Virus record (IMG/VR): IMGVR_UViG_3300011400_000008
Coordinates: 1 to 43,196 of that record
DNA: 43,196 bases
DNA from: a virus
Strand: one strand, 5' to 3'
Under the pieces are notes generated by a model that saw only the letters and a program-made list of their open reading frames with translations, had not been told where the DNA came from and did no database searches. The translations under genes and the position numbers were made by a program. The number at the start of each line of letters is the position of its first letter. Within the stretch, counting starts at the first letter, position 1. This document shows, piece after piece, positions 32,497 to 39,575 of this stretch.

Positions 32497-33918
32497 TCAC
32501 CGCTCATCCTCACCATCTCGGCTATTTCCTCGTCTCCGCATGAGTTGAGCGCAGCCTCCGGAGCTGTAGGCCACAGGTTCGAATCCTGTCGGGCGCACCA
32601 GATTCCCTGAGCAATCATCGGCCTTCGTCCGTCGTGTCCGGACAGTGGCGGACCGTTTGCGGGGCGAAACCTTACCGGCCACCTTACCGCCTCGAGGCGC
32701 CGGCCGGCGGGCGGCCAAGCGAGCAGCGCGTGCCACGGTCGACAGCTCGGTGACCGACGCCACCTGATGCTCCTGGATCGCGGCCATCGCATAGCGTTCG
32801 CTCTGCGTGATGTCGGCGTGGCCCATCAGGTCCTTCACGAGCACGAGATTCTTCGACAGCCGAAACACTTCCGTGCCGAAGGTGTGCCGCGTCAGGTCGT
32901 ACGGCCGCAGGGTTTCCGGGATCGGCGGGAGCTCGCGGCGGGCGCGTTCTTTGTTCGCGGCCTTGATCGCGCGTTTGACCGATCGCCGCAGCGACGAGCT
33001 CGAGAATTTCTTATTCGCCGCCATCGCGAAGAACCGCTTGAGCACCAGCACGGCGGCTGGCATGAGCTGCCGCGGTTTCACCTGGCGCCGCGCGCGCGCC
33101 CGTCTCGAGCGCCGACCCTTCAACCGCTTCGGCGGGATGACCGATGGCGCATCCCAGTTGACGTGTTCAGGCTGCAGCATGCCGAGCTGCTTGGCGGGGA
33201 AGCCGGTCATGATCATCGCTTCGAACCGGATCCGACTGAGCGAGCCCTTCTCGTGGGTGCCGCCCTTTTTCGGCGTCGTCACGTCCGGCATGAAGGCGAG
33301 GATCTCGTACGCGAGCGCGAACGACTGCCCCTTCGGTTGGACATCGGGCGGTTCGGCCTCGTCAACTTCCTTGACGGGGTTGTAGCCTTTCCGCCCGTAC
33401 AGCACGGTGTAGAAGTTCTCGAGCGCCCGGAGCCGCTGATTGACGGAGGACGCCGAGAGCGGGATGGCGCGATCTTCAAACCGCGCCTTGTCGCCGGGGA
33501 CCTTGACCTGCACGCGTTTTGGGCCGACGGTGAGCCACTGGTCGCGCTGCGCGCGGATCTCGTGCGGCTGCACGTCGGGGCTCGGCCGCTCACCAAACAG
33601 CGCGGCCCACTGGCGGATGTGTCGCTGACGATCCTTGATGCCGACCATGGCCTGCACGGTGTCCAGATAGCGCTCGGCATCGGCGAGGAACCCGGCGCCG
33701 ATGGGGATCGGATCCTCCGCCTTCCGACGGCGCGCCTCGACGCGGCGATCCTCGCGCCAGGCTTCGATCTCTTTCAGCGTCGGTTCGTACGTCGCCGTGC
33801 GCGTGAAGCGTTTCGATCGGACGCGGCCGTCCGGATAGCCAGGCCACGGCACCCACACGAAGGCGCGGTAGCCGGTCGGCGTGCGCGTGACACCCGTCGG
33901 CAGCGCCGGCCGGGCCAT
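32497..33918 (-). CDS. int: Tyrosine recombinase (phage integrase)
   Basis: A 473-residue tyrosine recombinase. The N-terminal arm-binding and core-binding domains occupy about 1-200 (GYRAFVWVPWPGYPDGRVRSKRFTRT; SASSVNQRLRALENFYTVLYG). The catalytic domain has DLTRHTFGTEVF (R344, H345), LMGHADITQSERYAM (H367, nucleophile Y376). At the usual first-arginine position (TG-L-R) it has TGFPAKQLGML (238-248), so Arg I is absent or displaced. The last 34 residues, including VRPTGFEPVAYSSGG, are encoded through the tRNA-derived attP, so the true C-terminus may change on integration. Start overlaps the upstream small gene. Confidence 0.9.
   Translation of the reverse strand: MARPALPTGVTRTPTGYRAFVWVPWPGYPDGRVRSKRFTRTATYEPTLKEIEAWREDRRVEARRRKAEDPIPIGAGFLADAERYLDTVQAMVGIKDRQRHIRQWAALFGERPSPDVQPHEIRAQRDQWLTVGPKRVQVKVPGDKARFEDRAIPLSASSVNQRLRALENFYTVLYGRKGYNPVKEVDEAEPPDVQPKGQSFALAYEILAFMPDVTTPKKGGTHEKGSLSRIRFEAMIMTGFPAKQLGMLQPEHVNWDAPSVIPPKRLKGRRSRRARARRQVKPRQLMPAAVLVLKRFFAMAANKKFSSSSLRRSVKRAIKAANKERARRELPPIPETLRPYDLTRHTFGTEVFRLSKNLVLVKDLMGHADITQSERYAMAAIQEHQVASVTELSTVARAARLAARRPAPRGGKVAGKVSPRKRSATVRTRRTKADDCSGNLVRPTGFEPVAYSSGGCAQLMRRRGNSRDGEDER
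32547..32600 (+). other. attP core: 3' part of a tRNA-Arg(CCG) gene
   Basis: These 54 bases read as a tRNA 3' portion. GAGC closes a D-stem; the anticodon stem CAGC/GCTG encloses loop CTCCGGA with anticodon CCG. The T-arm ACAGG-TTCGAAT-CCTGT is perfect, followed by acceptor strand CGGGCGC, discriminator A and CCA. No matching 5' acceptor strand or D-arm 5' half lies upstream, so it is not a working tRNA gene. It is the attachment core with which the phage would rebuild a host tRNA-Arg(CCG) 3' end. It overlaps the integrase coding sequence on the other strand. Confidence 0.88.
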
Positions 33919-34196
33919 CAGTGCGACTCGAGCTGCGCGAGCACTTCAGCGACGAGGTTTTCGATCACGAGGACGGCTGCCGGCCGCTGGACGGCGAGGT
34001 GCTGCAGTAGGTTGCCGAGGGCTTCTGGCGGCTTTGGCCGATCGGTCCACGGGGCCGCTGGCCTGGATAACCTCTCGCGCGTGGCGGCCAAGTGCAGCAC
34101 GCTCTGCGCGGTCCGCTGCAGCCACGGCGTCGGGAACGGGATCGGTTTGGGCATGGGGGACCGCTGCGCGGGACGGAGCAAGGGGACGGCCGTCAA
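33918..34196 (-). CDS. Small protein co-transcribed with the integrase
   Basis: A 92-residue ORF (start TTG 34196, or ATG 34154 giving 78 residues). The C-terminal half is an amphipathic helix (ALGNLLQHLAVQRPAAVLVIENLVAEVLAQLE). The TGATG overlap with the integrase start supports expression. It overlaps the 3' part of the upstream HTH reading frame by 250 bases, so only one of the two frames is likely coding in that interval. I favour this one here. Confidence 0.5.
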   Translation of the reverse strand: MTAVPLLRPAQRSPMPKPIPFPTPWLQRTAQSVLHLAATRERLSRPAAPWTDRPKPPEALGNLLQHLAVQRPAAVLVIENLVAEVLAQLESH

Positions 34197-34592
34197 CTTC
34201 CTTATAGTTCGTGGCCGATCCCGCGCTTACAGTCTTGGCGCTGGCTGACTCTGAGACACTCGGCTGACGATTCGCGTCCGCCCCGGACGTGCGGACCGTC
34301 GTGGCTTTGTAGCGGCGCAGCAGCGTCCGCCATTGACGCTCGGCGTCCTCGTGGCGTGCGTCGGCGAGGCGTCGCACCAGGTCGTATTCGGTGTCGACGT
34401 CGATGAGGAGATCCCACGGGCGGCAGCCCAGCGCCTCCGCGTGTTTCATCAGCGTCGGCAACTGCGGGACGCGCCACTGCCGTTCGATGTTGTAGATCGT
34501 TGCCGGATACTTCGAGCCGAGCTGTTCCGCCAGCGCGAGGACCGTCCGCCCTTTCCATAGCTGCTGCCGCAGCGCCCGAAAGCGTTACCCAT
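33946..34592 (-). CDS. Cro/C1-type HTH regulator with suspected 5' frameshift
   Basis: In the frame open from 34584 to 33946 the product reads RFRALRQQLWKGRTVLALAEQLGSKYPATIYNIERQWRVPQLPTLMKHAEALG (split here as family landmarks), a standard XRE-like helix-turn-helix. No start codon exists before a TAA at 34585-34587. An ATG at 34590-34592 lies one base out of frame, so a one-base loss at about 34582-34589 would explain it. Otherwise translation begins at ATG 34461, without the HTH. It probably is the leftward lysogeny regulator. The C-terminal part overlaps another small gene and is doubtful. Confidence 0.6.
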
Positions 34593-34626
34593 ACGTCACG
34601 TCGCACGGATCGTGCGCCGGTAACAT

Positions 34627-34655
34627 ATTTATGGGCAATGGCTTGCAGTACGCAA
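34627..34655 (-). promoter_or_regulatory. Candidate leftward promoter
   Basis: On the minus strand TTGCGT (34655-34650) and ATAAAT (34632-34627) are separated by 17 bases, close to the sigma70 pattern. It would drive the HTH regulator and integrase operon with a leader of roughly 30 bases. TTGC and GCAA around AGTAC (34643-34655) form a small palindrome overlapping its -35 element. Confidence 0.5.
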
Positions 34656-34673
34656 TAAATTGTTGTGGAAAAC

Positions 34674-34697
34674 GTAGTGCATACTGCACTACAGTGC
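34674..34697. promoter_or_regulatory. Operator palindromes in the divergent switch
   Basis: GTAGTGCA (34674-34681) and TGCACTAC (34685-34692) form a perfect 8-bp inverted repeat around TAC. The next GCACT-AC-AGTGC (34686-34697) overlaps it. They lie just upstream of the rightward HTH gene start (34705) between two divergent regulators, as expected for C1/Cro operators. Confidence 0.65.
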
Positions 34698-34704
34698 TCA
34701 GGAC

Positions 34705-34929
34705 ATGGCAAGAAGAAGGCCAAAGCGAAATCGCCTCCGCGTCCTCCGCGCCGACCGGGAGATGACGCAGCTCACCTTGGCTCGGAAATCCGGCGTCCAC
34801 GTGACGCGCCTCTCGTTCATTGAGAACGATCTCGTCGACGCGACCGACGAGGAACGGAAGCAACTGGCGCGGGCCTTGAAGGCGGAGATCGCGGACGTCT
34901 TCCCGGAACCCGAGGCGCTCGCGTCATGA
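34705..34929 (+). CDS. Cro/C1-type HTH regulator
   Basis: A 74-residue XRE-family protein. A basic start (RRRPKRNRLRVLRADREM) is followed by TQLTLARKSGVHVTRLSFIENDLV, a good helix-turn-helix, and an ALKAEIADVFPEPE tail. Short single-domain size fits a Cro-like repressor at the head of the rightward early operon. Overlaps the next mini-gene by ATGA. Confidence 0.8.
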   Translation: MARRRPKRNRLRVLRADREMTQLTLARKSGVHVTRLSFIENDLVDATDEERKQLARALKAEIADVFPEPEALAS

Positions 34930-34985
34930 CGCCGTCCGGGCTGAACAAGTACCCCGCCGAGCGCGATCAGGAGCGCGTCGCATGA
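34926..34985 (+). CDS. 19-residue coupling mini-ORF
   Basis: ATG at 34926 overlaps the regulator stop and its own stop overlaps the next ATG at 34982. Product TPSGLNKYPAERDQERVA is charged. It may only serve translational coupling. Confidence 0.4.
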   Translation: MTPSGLNKYPAERDQERVA

Positions 34986-35242
34986 GCGCGAAGGACGGGC
35001 CGCGCCGCCTGACGCATCTCCTCGGCGGCGTCGTGCCCCCGCGCGACTGGTTGACGATGGCGCAGCTCGCGGAGCACGGGAAATTCATGGCGCGCGATGG
35101 CCAGTGCTTCAGCGCCGAAGCCGCGCGCAAGTTCGTCACGCGCCACCCCGAGCTCCCACGGGGACGACGCGGACGGCAGATCGTCGTCGACCGCGCGACC
35201 TATGACCGCTTCATCACGAATGCGGGCACGGCCGTCGCATGA
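34982..35242 (+). CDS. Small DNA-binding (excisionase-like) protein
   Basis: An 86-residue protein with WLTMAQLAEHGKFMARDGQCFSAEAARKFV, like a winged or MerR-type helix-turn-helix, and a basic PRGRRGRQIVVDRATYDRFI end. The helix-strand order resembles HTH_17/Xis-like proteins. Early position is consistent with excisionase or transcription control. ATGA overlaps on both sides. Confidence 0.55.
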   Translation: MSAKDGPRRLTHLLGGVVPPRDWLTMAQLAEHGKFMARDGQCFSAEAARKFVTRHPELPRGRRGRQIVVDRATYDRFITNAGTAVA

Positions 35243-35523
35243 GCCGCCCGTCCGCGCGCCATCAGCACAAACATCGGCAGCGCCTCGCCTGGCTGAACGA
35301 TCACCGGGAGTTGCTCGCCGCCTTGCCGGGCGCGCATGACGACGTCGACCCGTTGGCGTCCGAGGTGCTGGACATCGTCCTCCGCAAAATGACCTCGGTC
35401 CTGCTGTACCCGTCGACGATGAAGGCGGAGGCGTGCCGGTGGAATCTGCGGCGGTGTGTCAGTGAACTGCGCGGCGAGGCGGTGCCGACGTTTGGCGGCA
35501 AGGGACGCGGAGCGGCCGTATGA
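35239..35523 (+). CDS. Unknown early protein
   Basis: A 94-residue protein with a basic start (RPSARHQHKHRQRLAWLNDH) and helices including LASEVLDIVLRKMTSVLLYP and MKAEACRWNLRRCVSEL. Family not recognised. Coupled by ATGA overlaps. Confidence 0.5.
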   Translation: MSRPSARHQHKHRQRLAWLNDHRELLAALPGAHDDVDPLASEVLDIVLRKMTSVLLYPSTMKAEACRWNLRRCVSELRGEAVPTFGGKGRGAAV

Positions 35524-35768
35524 CGTTACAGGACGCCGCGGCCGCCGGCATCGCGCGCGTGCGCCTCCCGAGCTGGGTGGACCCCGGCGACTACGTGAAA
35601 CTCGATCTCCTGCCCGACGGCACGCACGGCCCCTGGGGCCATCTGTATGCGCCGATCCAACCGCACATCGGGTTGCCGACGCCGTACGACTTCCTGCTCT
35701 ATCGAGACACCGAGGCGGGGTATGAAGCGTACGACGGACCGCTGCACGCGCTGGAGCCGCACCGATGA
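35520..35768 (+). CDS. Unknown early protein
   Basis: An 82-residue protein with strands VRLPSWVDPGDYVKLDLLPDG and GHLYAPIQPHIGLPTPYDFLLYRDTEAGYEAYDG in outline. Rich in Tyr and Pro, acidic, soluble. ATGA overlaps on both sides. No family assigned. Confidence 0.5.
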   Translation: MTLQDAAAAGIARVRLPSWVDPGDYVKLDLLPDGTHGPWGHLYAPIQPHIGLPTPYDFLLYRDTEAGYEAYDGPLHALEPHR

Positions 35769-36085
35769 CCGTCGAGCGGAAGGCGGCGATCGCCGGCGGG
35801 ATGCTGTGGTCAGCGATCGCGTTCAACGCGTGCGCCTTCGTCTGGAACGTGGTCGGCGGGTTCTACGGTCTGGCGGCCGTGCAGTCGATCATCATCGTCG
35901 GGCTGACGAGCTTCGCGTCGATCTTCCCGAAGATCCACGCGAAGCTCGACGCGATCCTCGCCAACGCGATCGCGCAGCGGCGCATGGCTGAACTCGGCCT
36001 CCAGGTCATGGAGCAGCAGACCCGGGCGGGGCGGGTGCAGGTCGAGATGGTTGGGGAGGTCCGGGGCGGGGTGCGGATGAACTGA
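35765..36085 (+). CDS. Small membrane protein
   Basis: A 106-residue protein with two hydrophobic segments (AAIAGGMLWSAIAFNACAFVW and GLAAVQSIIIVGLTSFASIF) and a helical cytoplasmic tail with IHAKLDAILANAIAQRRMAEL. It might act in superinfection exclusion or as an early holin-like protein; neither can be decided. Ends the first early block before a 138-bp gap. Confidence 0.55.
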   Translation: MTVERKAAIAGGMLWSAIAFNACAFVWNVVGGFYGLAAVQSIIIVGLTSFASIFPKIHAKLDAILANAIAQRRMAELGLQVMEQQTRAGRVQVEMVGEVRGGVRMN

Positions 36086-36094
36086 GGGGTTTAG

Positions 36095-36121
36095 GAAACT
36101 GCATCAGGAAAGTGCAGTTTC
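36095..36121. promoter_or_regulatory. Inverted repeat in the early operon gap
   Basis: GAAACTGCA (36095-36103) and TGCAGTTTC (36113-36121) form a perfect 9-bp repeat around 9 bases. There is no T-tract on the + strand. It may be an operator or an RNA hairpin ahead of the next HTH gene. TGCA is shared with the switch operator at 34674. Confidence 0.5.
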
Positions 36122-36223
36122 GGGATCAGGGATTAGGAGACGGCAGAGGCCAGCAGCCTGCTACCAAGGCAAGCGGCGAGCCCCTGCCAGGGAACATGAA
36201 CTCAGACCGGCAGGAGCTGAGCC

Positions 36224-36526
36224 ATGCGCGTTCGTATTTTAGCAGAGCAGTACCTGACGGGCGATGTCGCCCGTGCGTTGAACCTGAGCGACGAAGGGGT
36301 CAGGCATTTAGTGAGAGAGGAGCAGCTCTCGTGTACGTGGACGCCGGCCGGATGGCGACTGTTCGACAAGCGCGAGGTCCGGCGTATCGGAGAGGCGAGG
36401 CAAGAGGCCCGGCTGCGCGGCGTCCATCGCCTGCGGCCGAAGAAGCGGGGACTCCGCGGCGGTCCGCGGCAGATGTCGTTGTTCGGCGATGGGTTGCGAC
36501 CGTTTCGTCGATCAGGGCCACCGTGA
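36224..36526 (+). CDS. MerR/excisionase-like HTH protein
   Basis: A 100-residue protein with YLTGDVARALNLSDEGVRHLVREEQLSCTWTPAGWRLFDKREVRRI, the MerR-type helix-turn-helix plus wing (quoted as family landmark), then an arginine-rich C-terminus. CAGGAGCTGAGCC precedes the ATG; its GAGCTGAGCCATG resembles the array A core GAGCGAGCCATG. It may be the excisionase or an early activator. Confidence 0.7.
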   Translation: MRVRILAEQYLTGDVARALNLSDEGVRHLVREEQLSCTWTPAGWRLFDKREVRRIGEARQEARLRGVHRLRPKKRGLRGGPRQMSLFGDGLRPFRRSGPP

Positions 36527-36634
36527 GTCGGAGCGGATCAGAGTTCACTACCGGAAGGTCAAGTAGATCACGCGCGTTCGGGCCGGAAGTGATCAGGGGC
36601 TGATAAGGGCAATATCGTCAACCTGGGGGTCAGC

Positions 36635-36856
36635 ATGCCGAAACAGCGGCTCATGACGCGCGCGGAATTCGAGTGGTTCGCCGCGGTGGGGGCGCTCAAC
36701 GCGCGCGGCCGGAATGGGCCCGTGCGGATCTACACGCAGCCGCCCTTCGACCTGACGCCCTGCGAGTGCGGCGACGTCAACTGCCACGGCTGGCGGTTCG
36801 TCGAACGGCGCGCGGCCGCAAGGCCCGATCTGCGGTACGAGGCAGTGTATGCCTGA
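36635..36856 (+). CDS. Small zinc-knuckle early protein
   Basis: A 73-residue protein with CECGDVNCHGW, a compact Cys/His cluster, and a GRNGPVRIYTQPPF segment. A GGGGGTC lies seven bases before ATG. Overlaps the next gene by 8 bases. Function unknown. Confidence 0.55.
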   Translation: MPKQRLMTRAEFEWFAAVGALNARGRNGPVRIYTQPPFDLTPCECGDVNCHGWRFVERRAAARPDLRYEAVYA

Positions 36857-37094
36857 CCCGAACGGGGATTACACCGTGCGCGCCTTGTGGGAGAACCCCG
36901 GCGGCGGTCTCGGGCGATGGCCGCACTACCTGACCGCGTGTCCCTCGCTGATGCAGGCGCTGCATCTCGCACAGAACGTGCGCGAGATTTTCGGCTGCGC
37001 CGTGTGGATCGAAGACTTCGATCGGCCGGCCAGCCTGCCGATCCTGCGCGTGCGCGCGGTGATCGAGGCGCGGGATCTGCTGGCGGAGGCGTGA
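36849..37094 (+). CDS. Unknown early protein
   Basis: An 81-residue protein with NGDYTVRALWENPGGG, WPHYLTACPSLMQALHLAQNVREIFGCAVWIEDFDRP in outline and a helical end. A small alpha/beta protein without recognisable motif. Its stop overlaps the next ATG. Confidence 0.5.
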   Translation: MPDPNGDYTVRALWENPGGGLGRWPHYLTACPSLMQALHLAQNVREIFGCAVWIEDFDRPASLPILRVRAVIEARDLLAEA

Positions 37095-37399
37095 TGGCGC
37101 GGCACTACAGCAAGGTGTTGGTCGAGCTGCCGGACGGGCCCAGCGATCCACCGTTCGCGGTCGTGACGATCGACTGCGATGTCTGCGGCGAGGAGGAACT
37201 TCGGATCCACGTCGCGCACCTCGGCACGCTGCTGCGGGTGCTCGGGCAGACCGTCGACGACTTACACGATGACGGGACGGCGCAGGCGTTCTCGCAGGTG
37301 TTCGGGGCGACGCCGGCGGACAAGGCGAAGGCCCGCGACTATCTCGACCGCACGTTTCCCGGCTGGAAAGGCGATCGGCTGCGCGCGCGTCGTTCGTGA
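37094..37399 (+). CDS. Unknown early protein
   Basis: A 101-residue protein. VVTIDCDVCGEEELRIHVAHLG holds a CDVC knuckle; the rest is helical (LLRVLGQTVDDLHD, ADKAKARDYLDRTF). TGATG overlap with the previous gene. No family recognised. Confidence 0.5.
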   Translation: MARHYSKVLVELPDGPSDPPFAVVTIDCDVCGEEELRIHVAHLGTLLRVLGQTVDDLHDDGTAQAFSQVFGATPADKAKARDYLDRTFPGWKGDRLRARRS

Positions 37400-37604
37400 A
37401 GTTTCGGAAGCTAGCACCCTACGGGGTCGCGAACATCGGTGGGCTGGGGCTGAGTGCCAAGGCAGCATGCCGCCTGCTTCCGAATTCAAAGGAGGGGGAG
37501 AACCGCGGGGCGGCAACTCCGCGGCCTCCCAGGTGACCACGAATGGGTGGGCAGAGCCACCCAGGCGGGACAGGGGCGAGTGTAGCACTGGGGCAGAGGA
37601 CCGA

Positions 37605-37838
37605 ATGGACCGTATTCGCATCAACTTCGGAGCTGACTTCTGCGGGTGTGTGGAGTGCGTCATCTGCTTTGCCAACGCGCAATCGGAGCGCGCAAGCACA
37701 AGCGCAACCTTGGGTTCGCTCCTCTCCCTGCCCGCCAAGCTCCAGGAGGAGCCGCAGACAGCCTACGAAGGCGACGTGACCCCACAGATCGAGTATGAGG
37801 CGGCAGAGCCCGTGGGGCAGTTACTGATGAAGGACTGA
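37605..37838 (+). CDS. Unknown cysteine-containing early protein
   Basis: A 77-residue protein from ATG 37605 after AGGA. It opens with NFGADFCGCVECVICFANAQ, five cysteines in a short span, then an acidic tail. The preceding 205 bp (37400-37604) contain no convincing gene. Uncertain start. Confidence 0.45.
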   Translation: MDRIRINFGADFCGCVECVICFANAQSERASTSATLGSLLSLPAKLQEEPQTAYEGDVTPQIEYEAAEPVGQLLMKD

Positions 37839-37858
37839 CATGGACTGGGAAGAGTGAC

Positions 37859-38218
37859 ATGGGCTGGACCAACGACGCGGCACCGGAACACGAGGGGTCT
37901 CTTGTCGGCCTCCGCGCGTGCGATGACGCCCGGCGCCGCGGCGACGGCTTCCGGGAACTGACGATCCATGACGACGCCGACGCCGCCAAGGGGATCTTTC
38001 TGCGCTGGGTCCAGGTGGGGTGTGCCTGCGGCTGGCGATCGCCGCGGCTGGAGGCGCCGATCGGGGCGTGCTGGTGGTCCGCGTACGTCGATGCCCCGGA
38101 GTGGTTCGAGGAGGAGTGCCGGATGATCTGGCGCGCGCACGCGATGACCACGGCGGTCACCGACCGGGTGGACCGACGGGCGCTGGAACTCGTCCCGCGC
38201 GATCCGCGGAGGATCTGA
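37859..38218 (+). CDS. Unknown early protein
   Basis: A 119-residue protein with FRELTIHDDADAAKGIFLRWVQVGCACGW and tryptophan-rich CWWSAYVDAPEWFEEECRMIW. Reads as a compact alpha/beta protein. The stop overlaps the following ATG. Family not recognised. Confidence 0.55.
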   Translation: MGWTNDAAPEHEGSLVGLRACDDARRRGDGFRELTIHDDADAAKGIFLRWVQVGCACGWRSPRLEAPIGACWWSAYVDAPEWFEEECRMIWRAHAMTTAVTDRVDRRALELVPRDPRRI

Positions 38219-38529
38219 TGGCCCTCGTAGATCCGGCCGGCCATCCGATTGTGTCGACGTCGCTCACCGAGGATCAACTCGTCGCGCTGATGGTCGAGGA
38301 AGTGCGGAGGGTCACGGCCCTGCGTGGGCCCGCGATCTTCGCGGTCGCGCCGATCGACCTGTTCCACCTGGTCGGCTTGGTGCAGCTCGCGGGTCGCCAT
38401 CCCGAACTGGAGGCGTCGCCCACTGAAGCGATCGCCCGCTTGGTCGACGCGGCCCGCGAGTACTTCGCCGACTGTCCGACGGTGCTGGAGGTCATCCGGC
38501 GCGGCGAGGATCCGGAGTGGGATCGATGA
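38218..38529 (+). CDS. Unknown early helical protein
   Basis: A 103-residue protein with GGAGG upstream of the ATG. Helices LTEDQLVALMVEEVRRVTAL, IDLFHLVGLVQLAGRHPEL and TEAIARLVDAAREYFADCPTVLEVIRRG in outline. No motif. Coupled to the next gene by ATGA. Confidence 0.55.
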   Translation: MALVDPAGHPIVSTSLTEDQLVALMVEEVRRVTALRGPAIFAVAPIDLFHLVGLVQLAGRHPELEASPTEAIARLVDAAREYFADCPTVLEVIRRGEDPEWDR

Positions 38530-38882
38530 AGGGCCAGCTCCGCATCAATCAGCTCTTCGCCTTCGTCCTGGTGGACGACGACGGCACGGAAGGCGTGCCC
38601 GCGTTCGGCGACGGCCGCGGCGTGCTGATGCCGCTGATGGGCGCGGACATGGCGCGGGTCGACAGCCTGAAGCAGTTGGTCGCCACGGACCCGATGTTCC
38701 GCGGTCGACGGATTACGCTGCTGCGCTTCGGGCACCGGGAAACGATTGGCGTGATTGACCGCACCAGCGAGACGTCCGTCGTTTCCGAGGATGCCGGCGC
38801 GGTCGGTTCCTCCGCTGCGAGGCCTTCAGGTCCGGATCAACGGCGTGGAGGCGATCGCGAGAAGGGAACGTCGTCCTCGTGA
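38526..38882 (+). CDS. Unknown early protein
   Basis: A 118-residue protein. It begins KGQLRINQLFAFVLVDDDGTEGVPAFGDG, followed by LMPLMGADMARVDSLKQLV and a strand; the C-terminal 35 residues are disordered and basic. The first 80 residues resemble small phage proteins of unknown function. The end overlaps a GTG start. Confidence 0.55.
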   Translation: MKGQLRINQLFAFVLVDDDGTEGVPAFGDGRGVLMPLMGADMARVDSLKQLVATDPMFRGRRITLLRFGHRETIGVIDRTSETSVVSEDAGAVGSSAARPSGPDQRRGGDREKGTSSS

Positions 38883-39037
38883 ATGGCCTGGTCCTCGTCG
38901 GTCTCCTGTGGGGCGCAAGTGTCCTCGTCGCGATCGGCTGGTACGTCCGAGGACGTCTGAAGCTGAAGACCGACCAGTTGACGCGGCTCGATCTTTTTCG
39001 ACGGGCGAAGGTGGGCGGCAGGAAAGGCGAGGAGTGA
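38879..39037 (+). CDS. Small single-pass membrane protein
   Basis: A 52-residue ORF from GTG 38879 overlapping the previous stop. It has a hydrophobic segment (NGLVLVGLLWGASVLVAIGWYV) followed by a basic tail (RGRLKLKTD...FRRAKVGGRKGEE). This topology, positive inside, is common in phage small membrane proteins. Function unknown. Confidence 0.6.
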   Translation: MNGLVLVGLLWGASVLVAIGWYVRGRLKLKTDQLTRLDLFRRAKVGGRKGEE

Positions 39038-39041
39038 CCTC

Positions 39042-39575
39042 GTGGACCGAATGATCGATCCAAGCCTCGATGATAAATCGACGTGGGGGAAGGGTCCGTG
39101 GCACGGCGAACCGGATCGCGTCGAATGGCGGCACGCGGGCCTGCCGTGTCTCGCGATTCGGAATCACCACGGCGCCTGGTGCGGGTATGCGGCCGTCCCC
39201 CCAAGGCATCCGCTGCACGGGAAGGACTACGACACGCCGGACGTCCGCGTGCACGGCGGCGTGACCTACGCGAGCCTCTGCGCGGACGGGATCTGCCACG
39301 TCGCCAAGCCTGGTGAACCCGAGGACGTATGGTGGTTCGGCTTCGACTGCATGCATAGCGGCGATTTCGCGCCGGCGATGCACGCGCGGACGCGCCGCTT
39401 AGGCGGACCGTTTCGTGATGAGGCGTACGACCACGAGGCAGCGGTTGCGGCACTCGCCTCCGAGACGGTCCGGCGTGATGTGTATCGGACGCTCGACTAC
39501 GTGCTGGCCGAGACGAACCAGCTCGCCGAGTGGCTCGCCGCCGCAAGAGGCGGCAAGAACAGCGAGGAGGAGTGA
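39042..39575 (+). CDS. Conserved phage protein of unknown function
   Basis: A 177-residue protein (GTG 39042 or ATG 39051). It contains KGPWHGEPDRVEWRHAGLPCLAIRNHHGAWCGYAAVPPRHPLHGKDY, VHGGVTYASLC and WWFGFDCMHSGDFAP (given in pieces). This His/Cys/Trp pattern recurs in early regions of phages infecting many hosts, so the family is widespread but unassigned. Conserved H, C and D residues could bind metal. Stop overlaps the next start. Confidence 0.7.
   Translation: MDRMIDPSLDDKSTWGKGPWHGEPDRVEWRHAGLPCLAIRNHHGAWCGYAAVPPRHPLHGKDYDTPDVRVHGGVTYASLCADGICHVAKPGEPEDVWWFGFDCMHSGDFAPAMHARTRRLGGPFRDEAYDHEAAVAALASETVRRDVYRTLDYVLAETNQLAEWLAAARGGKNSEEE

Noticed and set aside
32547-32600. Complete tRNA gene
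   Set aside because: The 5' acceptor strand and the 5' part of the D-arm are missing; only the 3' portion is present.
34202-34723. Minus-strand 173-residue frame across the regulatory switch
   Set aside because: It would run through the operator region and is out of frame with the clear helix-turn-helix.
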